Shown here: piece after piece, positions 1-15,300 of the stretch
Numbering within the stretch: the stretch's first letter is position 1
Layout: each line of letters begins with the position of its first letter
NCBI GenBank assembly: GCA_019095985.1
Contig: CM032661.1
Span: 31,100,286 to 31,164,285 of the forward strand
Length of the DNA: 64,000 nt
Reading direction: 5' to 3'
DNA from: Streblospio benedicti
Taxonomy: Eukaryota; Annelida; Polychaeta; Spionida; Spionidae
Made by a program: the position numbers and the translations under genes
The notes under the pieces: model-generated
Databases searched by the model: none
What the model was told of the DNA's origin: nothing
What the model saw: the letters and a program-made list of their open reading frames with translations, nothing else

Positions 1-454
1 TTTTCAAAGCCACTTTCAAAACAAGATCAAATTCATTGTTGCAGTTGCCAACCATATCGTGGATTCGGGATAGGTGGTCAAGCACTCTATTGGTTTTGAT
101 TTTACTCTAATGCTTTCCCAATCACATCTTGTGGCTAAAAAGGCAATGATTGGGGGTTATCGATTCACTTAAGTTTTAGACAAGTTTGATGCTTTTTTTT
201 AATTAATAAATTCATTCAGACAATTTTAACATGAATAAAAAATGATACACAGTACAAGAAATATACATCTTCCAATATAAAAACTGTGGTCCCCTTGTAG
301 AGAATTTTGTATAATTGAATGGGATGATTTGAAATGAGTTTGATGCTTGAGGAATAATTCAGTGCAATATTTTGCAGCATCTTGATGCTACCATATGGAA
401 TAACACAACCGGGAACCAGAACATTCTAATGTGTTTTTTCCCAACCTTGCTTGT

Positions 455-667
455 GAATTAAATTCAATCCTATTCTCTTGCTCTCTGTTCTCAGCTATAC
501 TAAGCAAGCTCCTACCACTGTATTGACATAGCTGAAGAGCAGTTTTACAACCCTAAGCTTCCATTTGATTACATCAAGTGGCACCGACTTCAGCTATGTC
601 CACTACATTGGTAGGAGCTTGCTTGGTGTAGAGAACAGAGAGAGTGAGAGAACAGAATTGAATTAAA
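455..667. repeat. MITE-like inverted repeat
   Basis: The outer ends GAATTAAATTCAAT and ATTGAATTAAATAC pair imperfectly, then CTCTCTGTTCTC pairs with GAGAACAGAGAG and AAGCAAGCTCCTACCA with TGGTAGGAGCTTGCTT. The centre is about 85 bp. The family is not recognised. Confidence 0.72.
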
Positions 668-1091
668 TACCAACTACTCCAGAACATGTTCAATCCAATA
701 AATTCTGCCATGGACATGGAGATCCTTAGTCGTTGGGTTCAGGGCAAAGCGAGGAAGACTTGGTTGGAATATGTAGTCTGACTTGCAGGACTGTATCCTC
801 CTTAATACAGACTCGCTTGATAGACGTGTGGAGAGCTGGTGTGAGACACAGCCGCCTGCTTCCTACCCCAATAACTGGGACACCAGCAGCAGCCGACGAA
901 TAAACCTTCAGATGTAGCAGTAGTAGTAGTGTACAAAAAGTCACCCAGGGCATAATGATCTGTCGAAGTTGCACTACACTTGAAAGGTGTAGCGAGTTTC
1001 AGGGACGAAGAGAGACTAAATGATCAAGGCTGTGTGAGGCCAAAAATAGTGTCAATGCGGCCTTGACCTTACGCAATGGTTGATACTGGCC

Positions 1092-1225
1092 AAGTTTGAA
1101 GGTGTCTAGAAGCGCAGTGGACTAGAGCGCCTGTCTACATACACACAATGACTGGTCTGGTGTGTTCGTGAGTTTGATTCCACGGCCTGTCAAATAACTT
1201 TACAAGCCTGTCTCTGAAATTTCCT
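1092..1225 (+). mobile_element. tRNA-derived SINE (family 2)
   Basis: An A-box-like AGCGCAGTGGACTAGAGCGC and B box GAGTTTGATTCCACGG, with GACTGGTCTGGTGTG between them. It shares this layout with 42712-42850, including the CTGAAATTTC tail. Confidence 0.5.
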
Positions 1226-1253
1226 TACAATAGTATCAAACTGTGAGTGGTAC

Positions 1254-1345
1254 CTTGTTGAACTCCTCGCGGAACTCTTCCTCACACTCGGCCGGCACCT
1301 GGTCACTCAGTGTCTCCTGGGCACTCCCAATCAACGTCAGAACGT
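1254..1345 (-). CDS. REJ domain exon d (last exon found toward the left edge)
   Basis: 92 bp, phase 1 to 0. It encodes [20 protein letters not shown], then [10 protein letters not shown], a helical REJ-type stretch. The acceptor is TTGTGGCAG; the donor is G|GTACCA. Local GC is higher than in the surrounding intron. The next exon should begin in phase 0 at a lower coordinate; I found no convincing one before position 1. Confidence 0.6.
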
Positions 1346-4300
1346 CTGCCACAACATCACAATATAGTGGCGTCAATATATGTCAATTTATAGCCTTAAG
1401 CACCCAAAAATTGGTACAAAAGGTTTCTCAACTTAATCTTTTTGGGGTTCGTTTATTAAATAACATACTAAAAGTTTACCAAAAGTACAAAATGTAGGAG
1501 TCAGAAAAAAAGCCTTTTTTATCAAGATGGCATTCAGGATGGCGGCCAAAACTTCTTAATTATCATAACTGTGTAACTTCTCTCAAATTTGATGACATTG
1601 GTGTCTAAACCGCGGTATTTGGTGGCAAGGAACTCAGCAAAAAATTAAAATGCTCGTTTCATGAGTAATTGTGCATGTCAAGAGCATTTTTGATGTGTGT
1701 GATTGACTATAAATAAACCCTGTTATAGTATGTGGACGGTTAAAAAAATTCTAGATGGATTAATCGGCACTACAAAATTGGACCGTAACTGGTTAACCGC
1801 AAATTATCACTCATCATAAACAATGTGCATGGTGCATGTCAAGAAACGTTGAGCGAAATTATATACACCCTGTATCTTCCTTGTGACAAAAATTTGCATT
1901 TTTTACGTTTCATGTTTTCATGTGTGCTTCTATGGCCAAGTGAATAGGGAGTTGGACTCGTGACCAGAAGGTCATGGGTTCGAGGTCTGGTGGTAAAAGT
2001 GTTGAGGAAACTTATCTCTAACAGGTTGCACACTGCTCCATGGTTTATTTATTTTTATCATTCATCGGCAAGAAGGAAAATGTTCAATTGAATCGTACAA
2101 AATGAATGAAATATGTGGAATATATAGCTTGGTAAGGAAAATCATCATCAAAATTAAGAATCTGTTAGTCAATCTAAGAACAGGTTATGTATAGAAAATC
2201 GACCATAGCTGGTTAACCGGTAAACCATTCACATACTGTTCTGTTAAACCAAATAAATATTAAAATGAACAAAAATGGGCTAAAAACACAATATGTGGTG
2301 TACCGTAGCCGTTTCCCTCCGCCACCTGCTTTAGCACTTCGGCTCTCAGCTGCACTGTCATGTCATAGAAAACTCGCCTCCCAGACTCACAGTCTTCAAT
2401 CTTGGGTAACTTGAATGACGTCACCTGGGAAGCGTACATATCATACCAGCACTACTGCTGGTGCATCTAAATTCAAATTTCTAAGACATTTTTGAGCAGC
2501 GTTCTACTGAATCTGCATTGTCTTTCATTCTAACACCCACAGCCATCTGTGTTGTTACATGTGTTACAAAACGTTTACCAAAAAAACCCCGCAAAAACAT
2601 AGACATATATTGACAGTGCTCAAGTTATTCGCTCAATCAAAAAGAAAAAAAATATTGTCAATCATTAAGCAAATATTTATTTACGCTCCGAGATAGTTTT
2701 GTTCAGAACGCCCACCAAAGCGTACATGTTACCTGGGAGATAAACGCATCCATAGATGATGTCAATAACTTGAGTACTGCCAATACCTTGGGTATGACAT
2801 CTACAGTTGTAAAAGATTATTGAGGGTTCGAGTATACATGTACGTTACTACATCTTTTTTATGTGTTACAAAATTCATAGGCCACAGATTTAGTGAATAT
2901 AAACAGCTTACTTGAACATTCTTATGAACAAAAGATCTGGCACCCAACGAATTTTCTGCGTAGACTGTTACTATGGTATTGAAGTCATGTGACTTGTTGC
3001 CCATGGGCAGCAAACGAGGTTTGGGCAGTGACGTGCGCTGTGTACGTTCCAACAGCGTGCCTATAGACAGAGGAGGATGGTCATAATGGACTACAAGCTT
3101 CACACAGCTGCAGGATTCATAACTGTGAAGACCAGATTGGGACAATATTTCATAACATTGAAAATTAGCTATGAAAAATTTGAACACTTAAATAGATTTG
3201 CATACTTCTTTGCATACTACTTTGCATACACGACAGACAAAGAGACACTGCAGTAAGTACAGAACATAGAAATTCACCGGCTGTGTGGAAAGAGACCCAG
3301 AGAGGAAGTCCGTGTGTCACAGCTTACCAGGGACGTGAACAGCCCACCATTGCAGCAGTGCCATAAAGTTTAGTACTTAACGCTAATGTACAACGTAATG
3401 TTTAGTGAAGTTGTTGTAACATTAGCCCAATAGGAGGACTAGAGCCTCACAATGCGACATTTTAGCCAGTGCTACGGAAGAACTGGCTCATTCCTCAATC
3501 AGGCTGTCAAGCCGTGGAATCTCCTTCCCGGAAATGTGGCAGAGTTGACTCCTCCACCTATTTCAAGAGATGGCTGTCTGCACAGATGGGTTGAACCAGG
3601 AAGACTCACCTTATGTATTTCAATACAAAGAAAATACTGACCAAGTGCTTTGCCATGCAGCCCTGCTCTTGAATATATTTCATAATATCTGTATATATAT
3701 ATATATACTAGCTGTTTACCCGGCGTTGCTCGGGTTGAAACAGATGAGATCTGGAACACATTAAATGCTCCTCCCTCCCATCCTTCCTTCTGTCCCACAT
3801 CCCTCGAACCAGTTCTTGTCAGTATACAGGTCTGTAACAGATTAAATACACCTCCATCACCGTCCTCCCATCATCATATGTCACAGCCATTTACACAGTA
3901 AATGTACTAAATATGGCAATGATCGATCCCTCTAATATCGCTCCCCCAGCTACTGCTAACCATGGTAAACACGTGCGGAGCAGATTAAATGTCCCACTCA
4001 TCCCTACCCTTCCTTCCACCCCCCTCTTCTCTCCCCAACCCTCTCTACCCCATCCCCATCTAAACAGGTCCATAATTAATGCACCCCCTTCCTGCTGCTG
4101 CTCTGGTTGAAACGGAAGAGATCTGGACCATATTAAATGCTCCTCCCTTCCCATTCTTTCCCCTGTCCCACATCCCTCACACCAGCTCCTGTCACTATAC
4201 AGGTCTTGGAAAGATTAAATACACCTCCATCACCTTCCTCCCACAGTCATATGTGACAGCCATACACACACTACATGTATGTGGCAATGCTTGATCCCTC

Positions 4301-7300
4301 TAACGTCCCTCCCTCCAGCTACTCCTACCCCTGCTAAACGCGTGCAGACCATTAAATGTCAATCACCCCCTTTCTGCTGCTGCTCGGGTTGAAATTGATG
4401 AGATCTGGAACAGATTAAATGCTCGTCCCTGCCTCACCACCAGCCATACCCCCAACCCATATGGACACCAGCCATGCCCCCCCCCCCGCCATATGGACAC
4501 ACACCCCTTTCTGCCAACACCCCTCCTCAAAACAGGTCCGGAGCAGATAAAATGCACCTCCATCACCATCACCACCCTCCCCAGCTCCCTGTTGTATGAC
4601 TGTACGTGTGACGTGCAACGTACGTTTGACATATACAAACGTTTAACGTATTACGTACCTTTAACAAACATGGCCTTGTAAGTAACCTTTCTAACAAATT
4701 CTTTTTTCTTGTTTTTATCATTAAAACCAATTTATTTGGTTTGAAATGTGACATTATAACGACCACCAAGTTGTCCTGATGGTACATACATAATTTGAAG
4801 TGTGTACGTCTTGTGGTTAAAAAGCCTTTTGTGACGCAAAAAATCGCCTCTTCCTTTATATATATAGATATATATATGTATAGATATATATAGTTATTAT
4901 ACTTATTTTACATAGCTAGTGAGTGCCAAATGCTGCGAAATGTGTTACATAATTGTACGATTTTCTTGTAGATGGCCTCAGTGGGCCTCATTGTTAGAAG
5001 TACTATATCCAAGTAAGTCAAATAACATGCGCAAAATGGGTTCATAACGGCAATAGTCTTACCGTACTCTTCAGTGGGATCGCTGCGTGCATAGAAAAAA
5101 TAGGTTATTCGGCTCTTATCCGTGAAGTTTGTGGCTTTTATATTAAACTTCGTGAGGATGTTGGCAGATTTGGCACTGCCACCTACAGCGGTCACTTCGA
5201 GGAAGCCTTTGGTAGGTGGCTTTGGCGTCTTCACATTTAACTCTGCCCTTGCCTCATAGCTAGGGCAGTATGTAGGCCATACTACAATACAAAAAACAAC
5301 AACACTTCGTAAGCTGAAAAATAATTTGTAAAATCCATCTTCAATGAAATAGAAATCAAAGTGAATAATTTGCTTCCTACAGTCCACTGTTAAACAAGAC
5401 CTGTTGCACCCTTGGCAATATGGACTACTAATATAAAATGTTTAACACCAAATTGTGCCAATGTTCAAGCTTTTCTATATTTCAGAATTAAGCATACCTT
5501 TAACTTTTGCCGTATAAGTTTTTTCTTGCTCCAATGCACCAATTTTTAAGGTTAAAATTAACCTGTTCAATCCATAAGTGTACGCCTTGTCTATGTAATT
5601 TTTACCATCACTCATCTGAAACATTAACAACAGATACAGACATGGCAACCCCCACAGACCATGCAGTCTCCCATTTAGTCACTAGTCTACTTGTCCAGAC
5701 TAGTAGAAATTGTGGAGGACTAGTGCTAAATTCAAGTCATTAGTTCTGCATGTGAGAAGCTGCCGAGCCAAAAGACATGTGGCAACTTGTCAGGATGAGT
5801 AATTTTTTGGGAGGACTAGTACTTTTTAAAAGTTACTAGTCCCGCTGAAAATAAACCATTGAGGCCTCAATTAACTGGGAGATTGTCATGATTAGTATTT
5901 ACATTATGAAATTTAGAATTTTGACAAAAGATATCTGCATGCTGCAACTACCCCTGAATGATGACTGTAGCGGGATTGCTTTGATTTTGGGGTTTAACTT
6001 TGATCTCCACCAGCAAAGTATGGTAACGAGTAACTATTCGTTTCTATCGTTTAATGCTTGCTTATATTTTACAAGATTGGCCCAACTGCCGGTTGCAGCG
6101 CTTTATATGCTGTTAGTCAGACTATCTGGTGCCGTTTCCTCTTCACTTTCCAGAGCCTAGTCTCATAACTCTACATGGTCGATTACAGTTCACTTACCGT
6201 CCACTGGTAACTATACTCTGTGCCAAAATCAGGTACTCTAACAATCAACAAGAACCGGTTACGCAGATGAACAAACTCTCCTTCACAATTACGATGGCAT
6301 CTGCAAAAGAATATGTGCAGATGTGTTGGATTTTATATATGAACTACTGACACTAGAGCATGTTCTAACAACTTTTGATCTACAATAGGTCACGGGCATT
6401 CTCGTTTTTCCATTTGGTCATTCTTACTTATGCCCGTCACACATTGTGGCTTTTTCATTTGCCCATGCTGGCAAAATGGCAGTCTTGAGGCGAGTGCATT
6501 TTACTGCCATGAAATACAATTCCATTCTCTTAAATTAGCACAAAAATAAACAATGTATGATGATTTCTCACACAGTGTTACATAGAGTCACCCTGAATAT
6601 CAAGGGTAATAGGTATACTTTTATCAAAACTTGCTTTTGAGCCTTGAGATAATGTCAATTAGGTCAAATATTTGCATAATTCATCAGGTAAAATTGACCT
6701 GGATTTGAGCTCGCTTTCCCTGGCTTAGGTTCATCAATATTCATCAACCACCTTACGTTGTCATGGAAACTACAAGATTATTGTGTAGTGGCGCCATTCA
6801 AATATTGTCTTCCCGGTTATCCGTTACTGCTAGAAAATCGATCGTAACTGTCTCAGTTTTTCTGTCATATAAAATTGTGATACACCAGTGGAATTGGCAT
6901 TAAAATGGGCTTTAAATGCAAAATATGCTTTGTCTAACATGTATGCTTGTTGTTGGATAATTTTATATCAAAATTCGTTGTGGTAAGTTTTCAGTGTCCA
7001 TATCCACGGGAGCAACTTCTAGAGTTATGCATTTGTGAGGGGCAAACAACCGCTCTTACCAGTGCTTACATAGGATATCCACATATTAATTATATGTAGG
7101 GCTCAGCCGTCTGTCAAACATGCATAGATTACTCTGTAAATTGTGTCTCTGGTCATATCATGGTCCATATTCATAGAGTGCATAGAGTACAATAATTGTA
7201 TGGATAAGCATTTGCTTCAGACTTAAACTCTCATATCAGGCTATGTCCCCTCACTGCAGCATCATATCTCACGACTATACACACATTGTAATACTGATTA

Positions 7301-9267
7301 TCTACAGTGTAAAAGAGATTCTTGTAGACTGAATATTTATGCCAGAGAATTATGATATTATGTCAATGTATTGAATTATGCACTTCCCTTTAAAGGAAAT
7401 GTCTACAAAAAGTGCCAGTTTTGAGGCCTCTATCTGTTACACATTTCACACACATGGTCACATAAAATAACAAAATGTCCAGAAGTATGCTCAGAGTTGT
7501 TTTAAGATCAGTCCAGTGTATTCAAACTTACATCGAAATTTTCGGTGTTGTCATCTGAAGATAATACTCAAGAATGACGTCACATGGAAGAGACGTCACC
7601 TGAAACTCCTACAACTTCTAAGGGGAGCTGGCCCCGTAGGCAGTCTCCAGCTTCAAGAGGCTGTCATGTGCATGGAACAATTGGAAGATGCCTACATCTC
7701 TGTTCATAGACTCTTCTGATTCGGGGACTGCCCACGGAGGCGGCCCCTCTACGAAGTTGCAGGAACTTCCTGTCACTTGTGGAACACCTCCTTTGGTTTG
7801 CATATAGTGCTTATTGTGATTTGTTGTCTATTGCATATCATTATTAACAAAGTTCTTGGCTATTAGGAATACTAGGAAAATGATTTACTTGATCGTGGCA
7901 GTGAATTTAGCAGCATCACATATTCCGCAAGGACACTGTGGGCCTGAAATAATTAAAAAGTCATTTCTCCATATTATATACATACTCAAAATGTATCAAT
8001 TAACTCCCTATAATTTTGATTGAAGACATTGTTTAGTTTTTGCTAAATTTTCAGAAAATCTTAAAAAGTATGTTGCAAAGTTTTTTTATATACATTGCAC
8101 ATATTACCATACTCCTGCACATTACAGCCCATGGGCTTATAACAGAAAAACAGCAATTTTTGGTCATTTTGAATATGAAAAAGTTCCCACTTTAATAAAA
8201 GGCAAGAGGCGTATATTCACAAACTAAACCAAACCTCATTTTGGCGTGTAATAGGCACTGGACTTTCTACATCTTCTAGAACCACCAAGTTTCTTATAAT
8301 TAACCATGGGTTCTTACTTGTGACTGTATGGTACTGTTTTGATTGATTGATTTATTCATCATACTGACATTGTATGTACATAATATTTACATATGAATTT
8401 TTAAAATACAAATTATACCCAGCCTTTCTAAGGGCTTGTAAGGAATACAAATTTACTTCTTACATCTATATTTACAAAGTTACATGTATCATCTAACTCT
8501 GTTACTAATACTGCCTACGTGGGCGATGATGAGTGCAACGACTTTTGATAGTGCGCATGAAGTTTTCCTTTTAGCATAAATGGAAATCAATGGTTTCATA
8601 TCAGTTCTCACAATGATGGATTCATTTTCATCACTGTTACAATAATTTTCATAGCTTGGTAACATCTTACAAAGCTAATTTTAATAAATATTTTAGTGGC
8701 AAACATTTGCCATTACCGATCATGTTCACACACAAGAGACACATCGAAAGCATTTAGTGAACACTCATCCTAAGTATACAGACATAAAGATGGTTGTTTG
8801 TAATGACTCCCTTTCCATTGAGCAAACGGGTATTTCTTGGCTTGACACCTGTATTATTTGTTACAACAGGAATGTATTATTTGATGGGCATGGATTATCC
8901 AAAAAGTATAACGAAGAAAAGTCCACAAAGCAAAATCTAGAAAACCCTGTGTTATGGTTCAAATACAGTGTGTAATGTCCATAGTATAAACCAAAAAAAT
9001 AATGGGCAAGAAAAATATTAAATATATATATATATATATATATAAAAGTACATATATATATTTCATTGAAACATTACTATGTATATAAATAATATCACCA
9101 TGCCCAATGGACTAGCATCAACGTATATTCACAATAATAAATAGCTCAATATAACAAGAACAAGAACCTTTTTCTGCACTATATAAATCTGATTGCATGG
9201 CGTTTGATACATATATATATATTTACTAATATACACTATATATGATGTTATTATATATATATGGAGG

Positions 9268-9303
<36 letters not shown>

Positions 9304-12300
9304 CAATTATTGCTCAGGATGTATTCTGGGCTGCAGATTCACAAAAATATACATCTTCAATCATTGATTCCAATACTCCCCCTAAGGTTTTCATCAATAT
9401 TCATTCTTAATCATTAATGGAAAATGGTGAAACGTGTCGATAGCCACCATTTTCTAATGATACGATCAAATGTGATTTAAGCCCAAAGCATGTTAATGCT
9501 TTGCTGACACATACGAATACAGGATTTATTGAGGTGAATTTGATTTACCTTTCACATGCCTTCAGTCACTCATGGGGGTTGAGGGGTGACATAGACGTAA
9601 CTGTCAATTTTTTTTAAGGGATACCGGGAAATAATTTTTGTCTCATTTATCGGCCCATGGGCTTATATTTGAACAGTAAGTCCATCTTTGATGTCATCTT
9701 CAATATTAGACTCATGAGCTTTAATGCATTGGAATAGGTACGTATGTGGTATCTTATGAAGAGAGAACTTAACCATCTTACAGTTACATTAAACAAAAAA
9801 TCCACAATATAATGGTTACATTATTTTGTTGAGTAAAAAATAAAATGTACTTACTATTCTCACAATTCTTGCCGCTAAACCCATTAATGCATTCACATTT
9901 GTACAGGCTGACACCTGCATCACTACAGATGCCACCGTGAAGGCATGGGGAACTAGCACACTCATCCAACTCTATGGTGAGTTACATAGAACATTATATG
10001 CATCAAAATAACATTAACAGAAAAGAAAACAGCAGCAGTATTAATGGAACATACCGGTAAATAAAAAGAATATCAAACATACATCCAAATACCACTTATA
10101 TGATTTGGGTACTAATAAAGAGATAATCATATCTTGTGGGATTGCTACATCCATTTCTTCATCCCACTATCAAAGGTGACTTTCAACATTTTAGTAGTGC
10201 AATCAAACTTTTAATAGCTCTGCTATACAATATCTATTTCAATAACGTGCAGGTGAACCACAGTGAAGAGGACCCAACCTAAACTCTTGGCCAAAAAAGT
10301 TTCGCACATCTGGAGACCCCGGTCTAAGACTGACATTTTCAAACTCTTTTGTACTGCGAACAATACCAGAGTGAAATGCCCTCTCAGGCAACAGAGTTAT
10401 GGCTGGCTCTGCTCCTGACTTCAAGCCATAAACACTCACTCCGTTCCGTGTTGGCCCTTCGTAGGAACTACATGTATTTATTCAGACGTAGACATATTTG
10501 GATCGTGAGTGAAAATGATAACATACTGTAGTGTGGGTTGTTATTACTTCCATGTACATTTTTGGGCTTAATTGATGTCCTGAATTCTAACGTCTGTGCA
10601 TTATATGTACCGTCCCAAACTCACCTATTGTACATGTCGTGCCATTGAATCCAGTGCCCTCACAATCACAGGTGTAAGATCCTATCTTGTCATGACAAAT
10701 GCCACTATTTTTACAGGGTGAACTTTTACAATTGTCAATATCTGAAACAAAAGATACATTTCTACTTTTTTCCCCCAGGTACTGTTAGAGTGTTAGTCAA
10801 TACAGAAAGAAATTTTAAACAGCTCATATGCATTTAATACAAATGTACTTGAAATGATCTGTAGAATATTTGAATCTGCTGCGTTCGAAGCAATTTAGAA
10901 ATGTGAAGTAGTAGCATGCCTCATTATATCATACCCAAACTGTACAATATTAATAGGCATTAAAAATGAAATGCAATATGAGTTAAATACTTTACCATAG
11001 GTCGCCATGCATAAAGCAGGCAAGGGAGCTGTGTTCTCACAACTCACATCTTTCCACTTGGTTGAGGGAGCTATTAGTATTATACAATCTACAACAGCCA
11101 CAGAACAATCCTATCTGTCAGTTATTCAAAAGACCTTATTATATCTAATAGAATTCTCAATGTTTTAACATCACTTATGACAGTAATCATTGTTTAAAGG
11201 GCATAAGCAAAAAAACAGTCAAGAGTATGAAGCTTCTAGCTGTAACAGGTATGCAATTAGTATCATGGAGTAATTCATATTATACATTAGTCTGTTTAAC
11301 AGACTGTTATGCTAGTGAAAGCTGGTACAATCCAGGATAAGTCAGTGTCCCAATCAAATTCTTTATCAGCACATATTGTTCCTTAAAATATCAAGTGATG
11401 ATGGACATTGTCAGTCCATCTCTGTACAATATACACATTACATCCGATGTTCCTCAATTTCAGCATACCAGGCTTGTTCTCAGGTCTGTTCTATTTCGCA
11501 AACTCTGCTTATATTAAACTAAGCAGGAGGCATCAACTTAATTCCGAATGCCCATGTTTCTAAGACCATCACATACACTGCTAAAAATAATTTTGTACTT
11601 GTTTCAATCATCAATATCCGTATATATCAAAGTGCCTCACCCTGGCCAGATCCGCTGGTGGGCTGCTTAGTATACCAGTTGGTATAACCACCTGGACCAA
11701 AGTAGGAACCCCATGGTTCATTTCCACCTTTCTTCATACCTGTCCAGTAATCTCCACTAAAAAAGAAAAAAATATGTGGTTTGCAAACTATTCAGCAATA
11801 AGTACTATCATCATATAGTTGTAAGCTAGGTATGGGTTGCTTAAATTTCACTCTTGCAGTGGCATCGACAGGATTTTGCTGATGTGTATGCACTACTGCA
11901 TTTTGAAAAACAGTGCCAAAAGCACTGTAGCGAGCTGCCGTAGGCACGAAGCCCATCAAGGGGGGTCTGGGGAGGATTCCCCCTGAATTTTTTTGAAAAT
12001 TGGAGTAAAAATGGTTGCAGTACTACAGAGCTTAGACCTATAAGATAGTTCTCATTATTTTGCTAATTATTGATGAACTGCAAATACGAGGCCTAATTGT
12101 CTTAGGCGATACAGAGCTTATCTACCTTGATGGAAATATTTGAAGTTCCGAGAAATGGTCTTCATTGTAAGCATTTGCCTTCTTATAACGTGACTGAATG
12201 ATTCATTCATGATATGATCATAGAGATCGCAATATATGTATGGTTTGTCCATCTTTAACTTAAAATGAAAATGGACAGCAGATTATTAGTTAAAAAGTGA

Positions 12301-15300
12301 ATGCTGTATTTAATAGGCAATCCATGTATCATTTTAAGGGTAGAAAATCAACAAATCAATGTGTACGCACTACGTTGTGTGCGTTACAGTGGCTACGTCA
12401 CTGAGGGGGGGGAAGAGTCCACATGGATGACATATGAAAAAGTCCCAGTATGTAAAAAAGATTATACAGATAAACCTGTCTTCAGAAACCTTCAAAAGGA
12501 AATATGTCAAAAAGGTCACATAACACTGGTTGGTACTCAACACAGATTAGCCTTTCCTTTCACTTATTCCAGGCAGTCATTCAGTCTTTTGACACAGCTT
12601 TGCAGTTTAGGGAGGCTATGCTCAATGGACACACAAGTATGCTTTGATCGAAGTAATATGATATCATTTGTGCATTATTAAAACTACATTCATTCTAACA
12701 TGACTAGTAGAGAAACTAGGGTGATTAATTGAGCCCTCAGAGGGCAGCAATATAAAGCAAGCAAAACAGGTGAAGACGCAATATGTCAACGCACAGAATG
12801 ACTTCTGTCAGATGTAAATAAAAGCATGTTCTTATTGTGTGGTTCGAGGCCTGATGAAGGGGACATTAGACATTATGAGATGCACATCATACACACCTGA
12901 TGAGACCCATGTCCTCAACCACGCCTGTCATCTCTTTGTCTTTGATTCGTAGAAGGCTTCCTCCTTCCTCTGAGCAGGCAGCTTCTGCCTCTTGCATCAC
13001 TTTGAATTCACTTTTTGAGACCCAAACACATGTCTCATTGTCACCACTTGTGATGCACTTAGTTGTAGGCACTGCAAATATGAATATGGGAGTGATCTTT
13101 TATAAAAATACTCTTTGAAAAGAACTACATGTAATGCACTTGACATGAATTTTTACTAGCCTAAAGGTTTGTTCGGTAACAAAGAGATAATTATATTGTG
13201 TGGGATTTCTACATTCATTTTTTGCACCCCACAAATACAGGTGACTTTCAATATTTAAATAGTGCATTCAAACTTTCAATAGTGAGTGAAATCACATGCG
13301 GTACATTTTTCTAATGAATAATGCTAATTAAATTTAGGTGCTTTCAATCCCAATGTCTTTACCTTCATGAGTTTCTCAATTGTAATGGAAAATGTATAGT
13401 TCAAATATTGAATACAAATCAAATTTGTGATATTCTACACCTTAATTTTGAACTGAGAATTAAATCTAAATACAGGTACTCTTGAAACAGTTAGACACAT
13501 TTGTCTCAAACTCTCGTAATTCAAATAATTGAATTAATCCAAATGAGAACCATGTCTTTACAACATTCTTTGCATTATAAACTCCGCTAATCATTTGAAA
13601 TTTTGCAAATTTCTATCTAATTATAAGTTTATTGGGGCTGTTTTCAACTTTGACACACTCCAGTTCTGTGGCAATATAATGTGCTAAAGAACTACAGTGA
13701 TGTGCCCCTGGTTTTGCTGGGTGCTTTAACATAGGTCAGACTAATTGCAGTCTATTTAAAAAAAAGAACCTGCTTATTAAAGTACAGTTAAGAATTTTGA
13801 CTTGCACCATCATAATGCAAAATATTTGTGGTTTGCTATGCTTGGAGAACGTGAAATATCGTAAATTTGCTGAGTGCCGTACTACCTTTATGAAGACTTT
13901 TTGCAATCGGAATATTCAAGGATTCTTAACTAACAAAAGACAAGCATTTTAAGCGCACATATCAGAACATGATCATAAAAGATTCGGCAGAGTAATTTCT
14001 TTCAAAGTAATAAAAAGTCCCATCGCATAGGCTTTTAAATTGAAAATTTGTAAAATTAACGCAAGCCTTTTCACATAAACAGGTTCACGCATGTGTTGTC
14101 ATGGTTTGAATAATTCATCTAATCCTCACTTGAGGGTGGCCCTTCACATAAGCATGGGCCTTTGGATGGATATTTACAGTGTTCTTGTACCCAAAATCAA
14201 TTTTATCTTACCTGTTGTCAAACTCTCGCATAATACTTTTCTATCTTGATACTTATTACAACGCTGAGCCTGCCACTTTAGCACTTTAGACACCATGACA
14301 CAGTTCCATTCGTCAAATTGAGGATCCTTCGGATCAATGTACCAGTTTGCATGCTTCAGGTGAAACTGGTCCCACCGCTGTTCCGGCTTCTTATGGTGAC
14401 CCGTCCACGAGTACCCAGGACTGTTGGGTACATATTGTTGTGGTTTAGTGGAGTAGCAACAGTAGAGCAGCAGGGTGGGTATGTGGGGTGGTGCACCAGT
14501 GATGAAATTACAGCAAGAGGCATCATGTTCTATTTTCTAGCCATACTCTGACTGTCATATGACACTGCTTGATGTCATAGCAGGAAGTTGGTGCGGGCTG
14601 AGAAATTTACACATTTGTAAACTTCTGTTCATAAAACATGGAAGGCGTCATATAAAAAATTCACATAAAACCTTTACAGCTAGTTTAAAGTTTACTTTGG
14701 AGAATGGACATGGACCTTCAGATTCCCTCCAGAGCAGCATGGTGCACTAACCCACATGCCAAATAGTAAAATATCGATATCCTGTGCATTTCTCATGAAA
14801 AATTACTTAGAGTTTAAGTTATCATAGTTGCCACACCAGAACGTGAAACACAAACTATGATTCTCCATTCTGACTGGTTAAAAGCTGTAGGAGATCAAGT
14901 TATCTACCTGCTTTGTGAACAGTAAACACCATCAAGTTAAATAATTCAGTTAAACTGGGGAAATAAAAAGGCAATGGTCTGTTTTAGTATGGAGATAACA
15001 CTCGCTATGCACTTGTGGTGTCTTAGCCTGCTGGAGTGAGCTAATGCTCACTCGAGCAGGCCTAGAAACCACTCGTGCAAGCTAGTGTTATCTCCATACT
15101 AAAACAGACCATTACCGTTATATTGTATATAGACAGAATTGTGAGGACCCCCAATGTAATAACACCTATATTGGAGAAACTAGCCAACCATTGAAAGAAA
15201 GGTTCAAACAACACCAGAGAGCCAGCGTTAATGGGTACTCTTCTGCAATCTACCATCATATTCAGCAACATCAGGGACATTCTTTCAGCATGGAAACAAA

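Noticed and set aside
726-974. 82-codon minus-strand frame that might be the next REJ exon
   Set aside because: A possible phase-0 acceptor exists, but the protein shows no REJ character and ends in a stop; unsupported.
1925-2046. tRNA gene
   Set aside because: A and B boxes are present, but the acceptor stem and anticodon arm do not fold, and related copies with the same non-tRNA tail show it is a SINE.
7618-7803. GC-rich patch with open frames on both strands between linker exon and REJ
   Set aside because: No domain match, no donor or acceptor pair that keeps frame, and the exon chain is already phase-consistent without it.
10239-10439. 66-codon minus-strand frame between EGF 5 and EGF 4
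   Set aside because: EGF 4 and EGF 5 already splice together in phase 1; the frame has no Cys pattern and no suitable splice sites.
12301-12681. 126-codon plus-strand frame in a CTLD-A intron
   Set aside because: No recognisable motif, no splice context and opposite strand to the host gene; likely chance or an old repeat.
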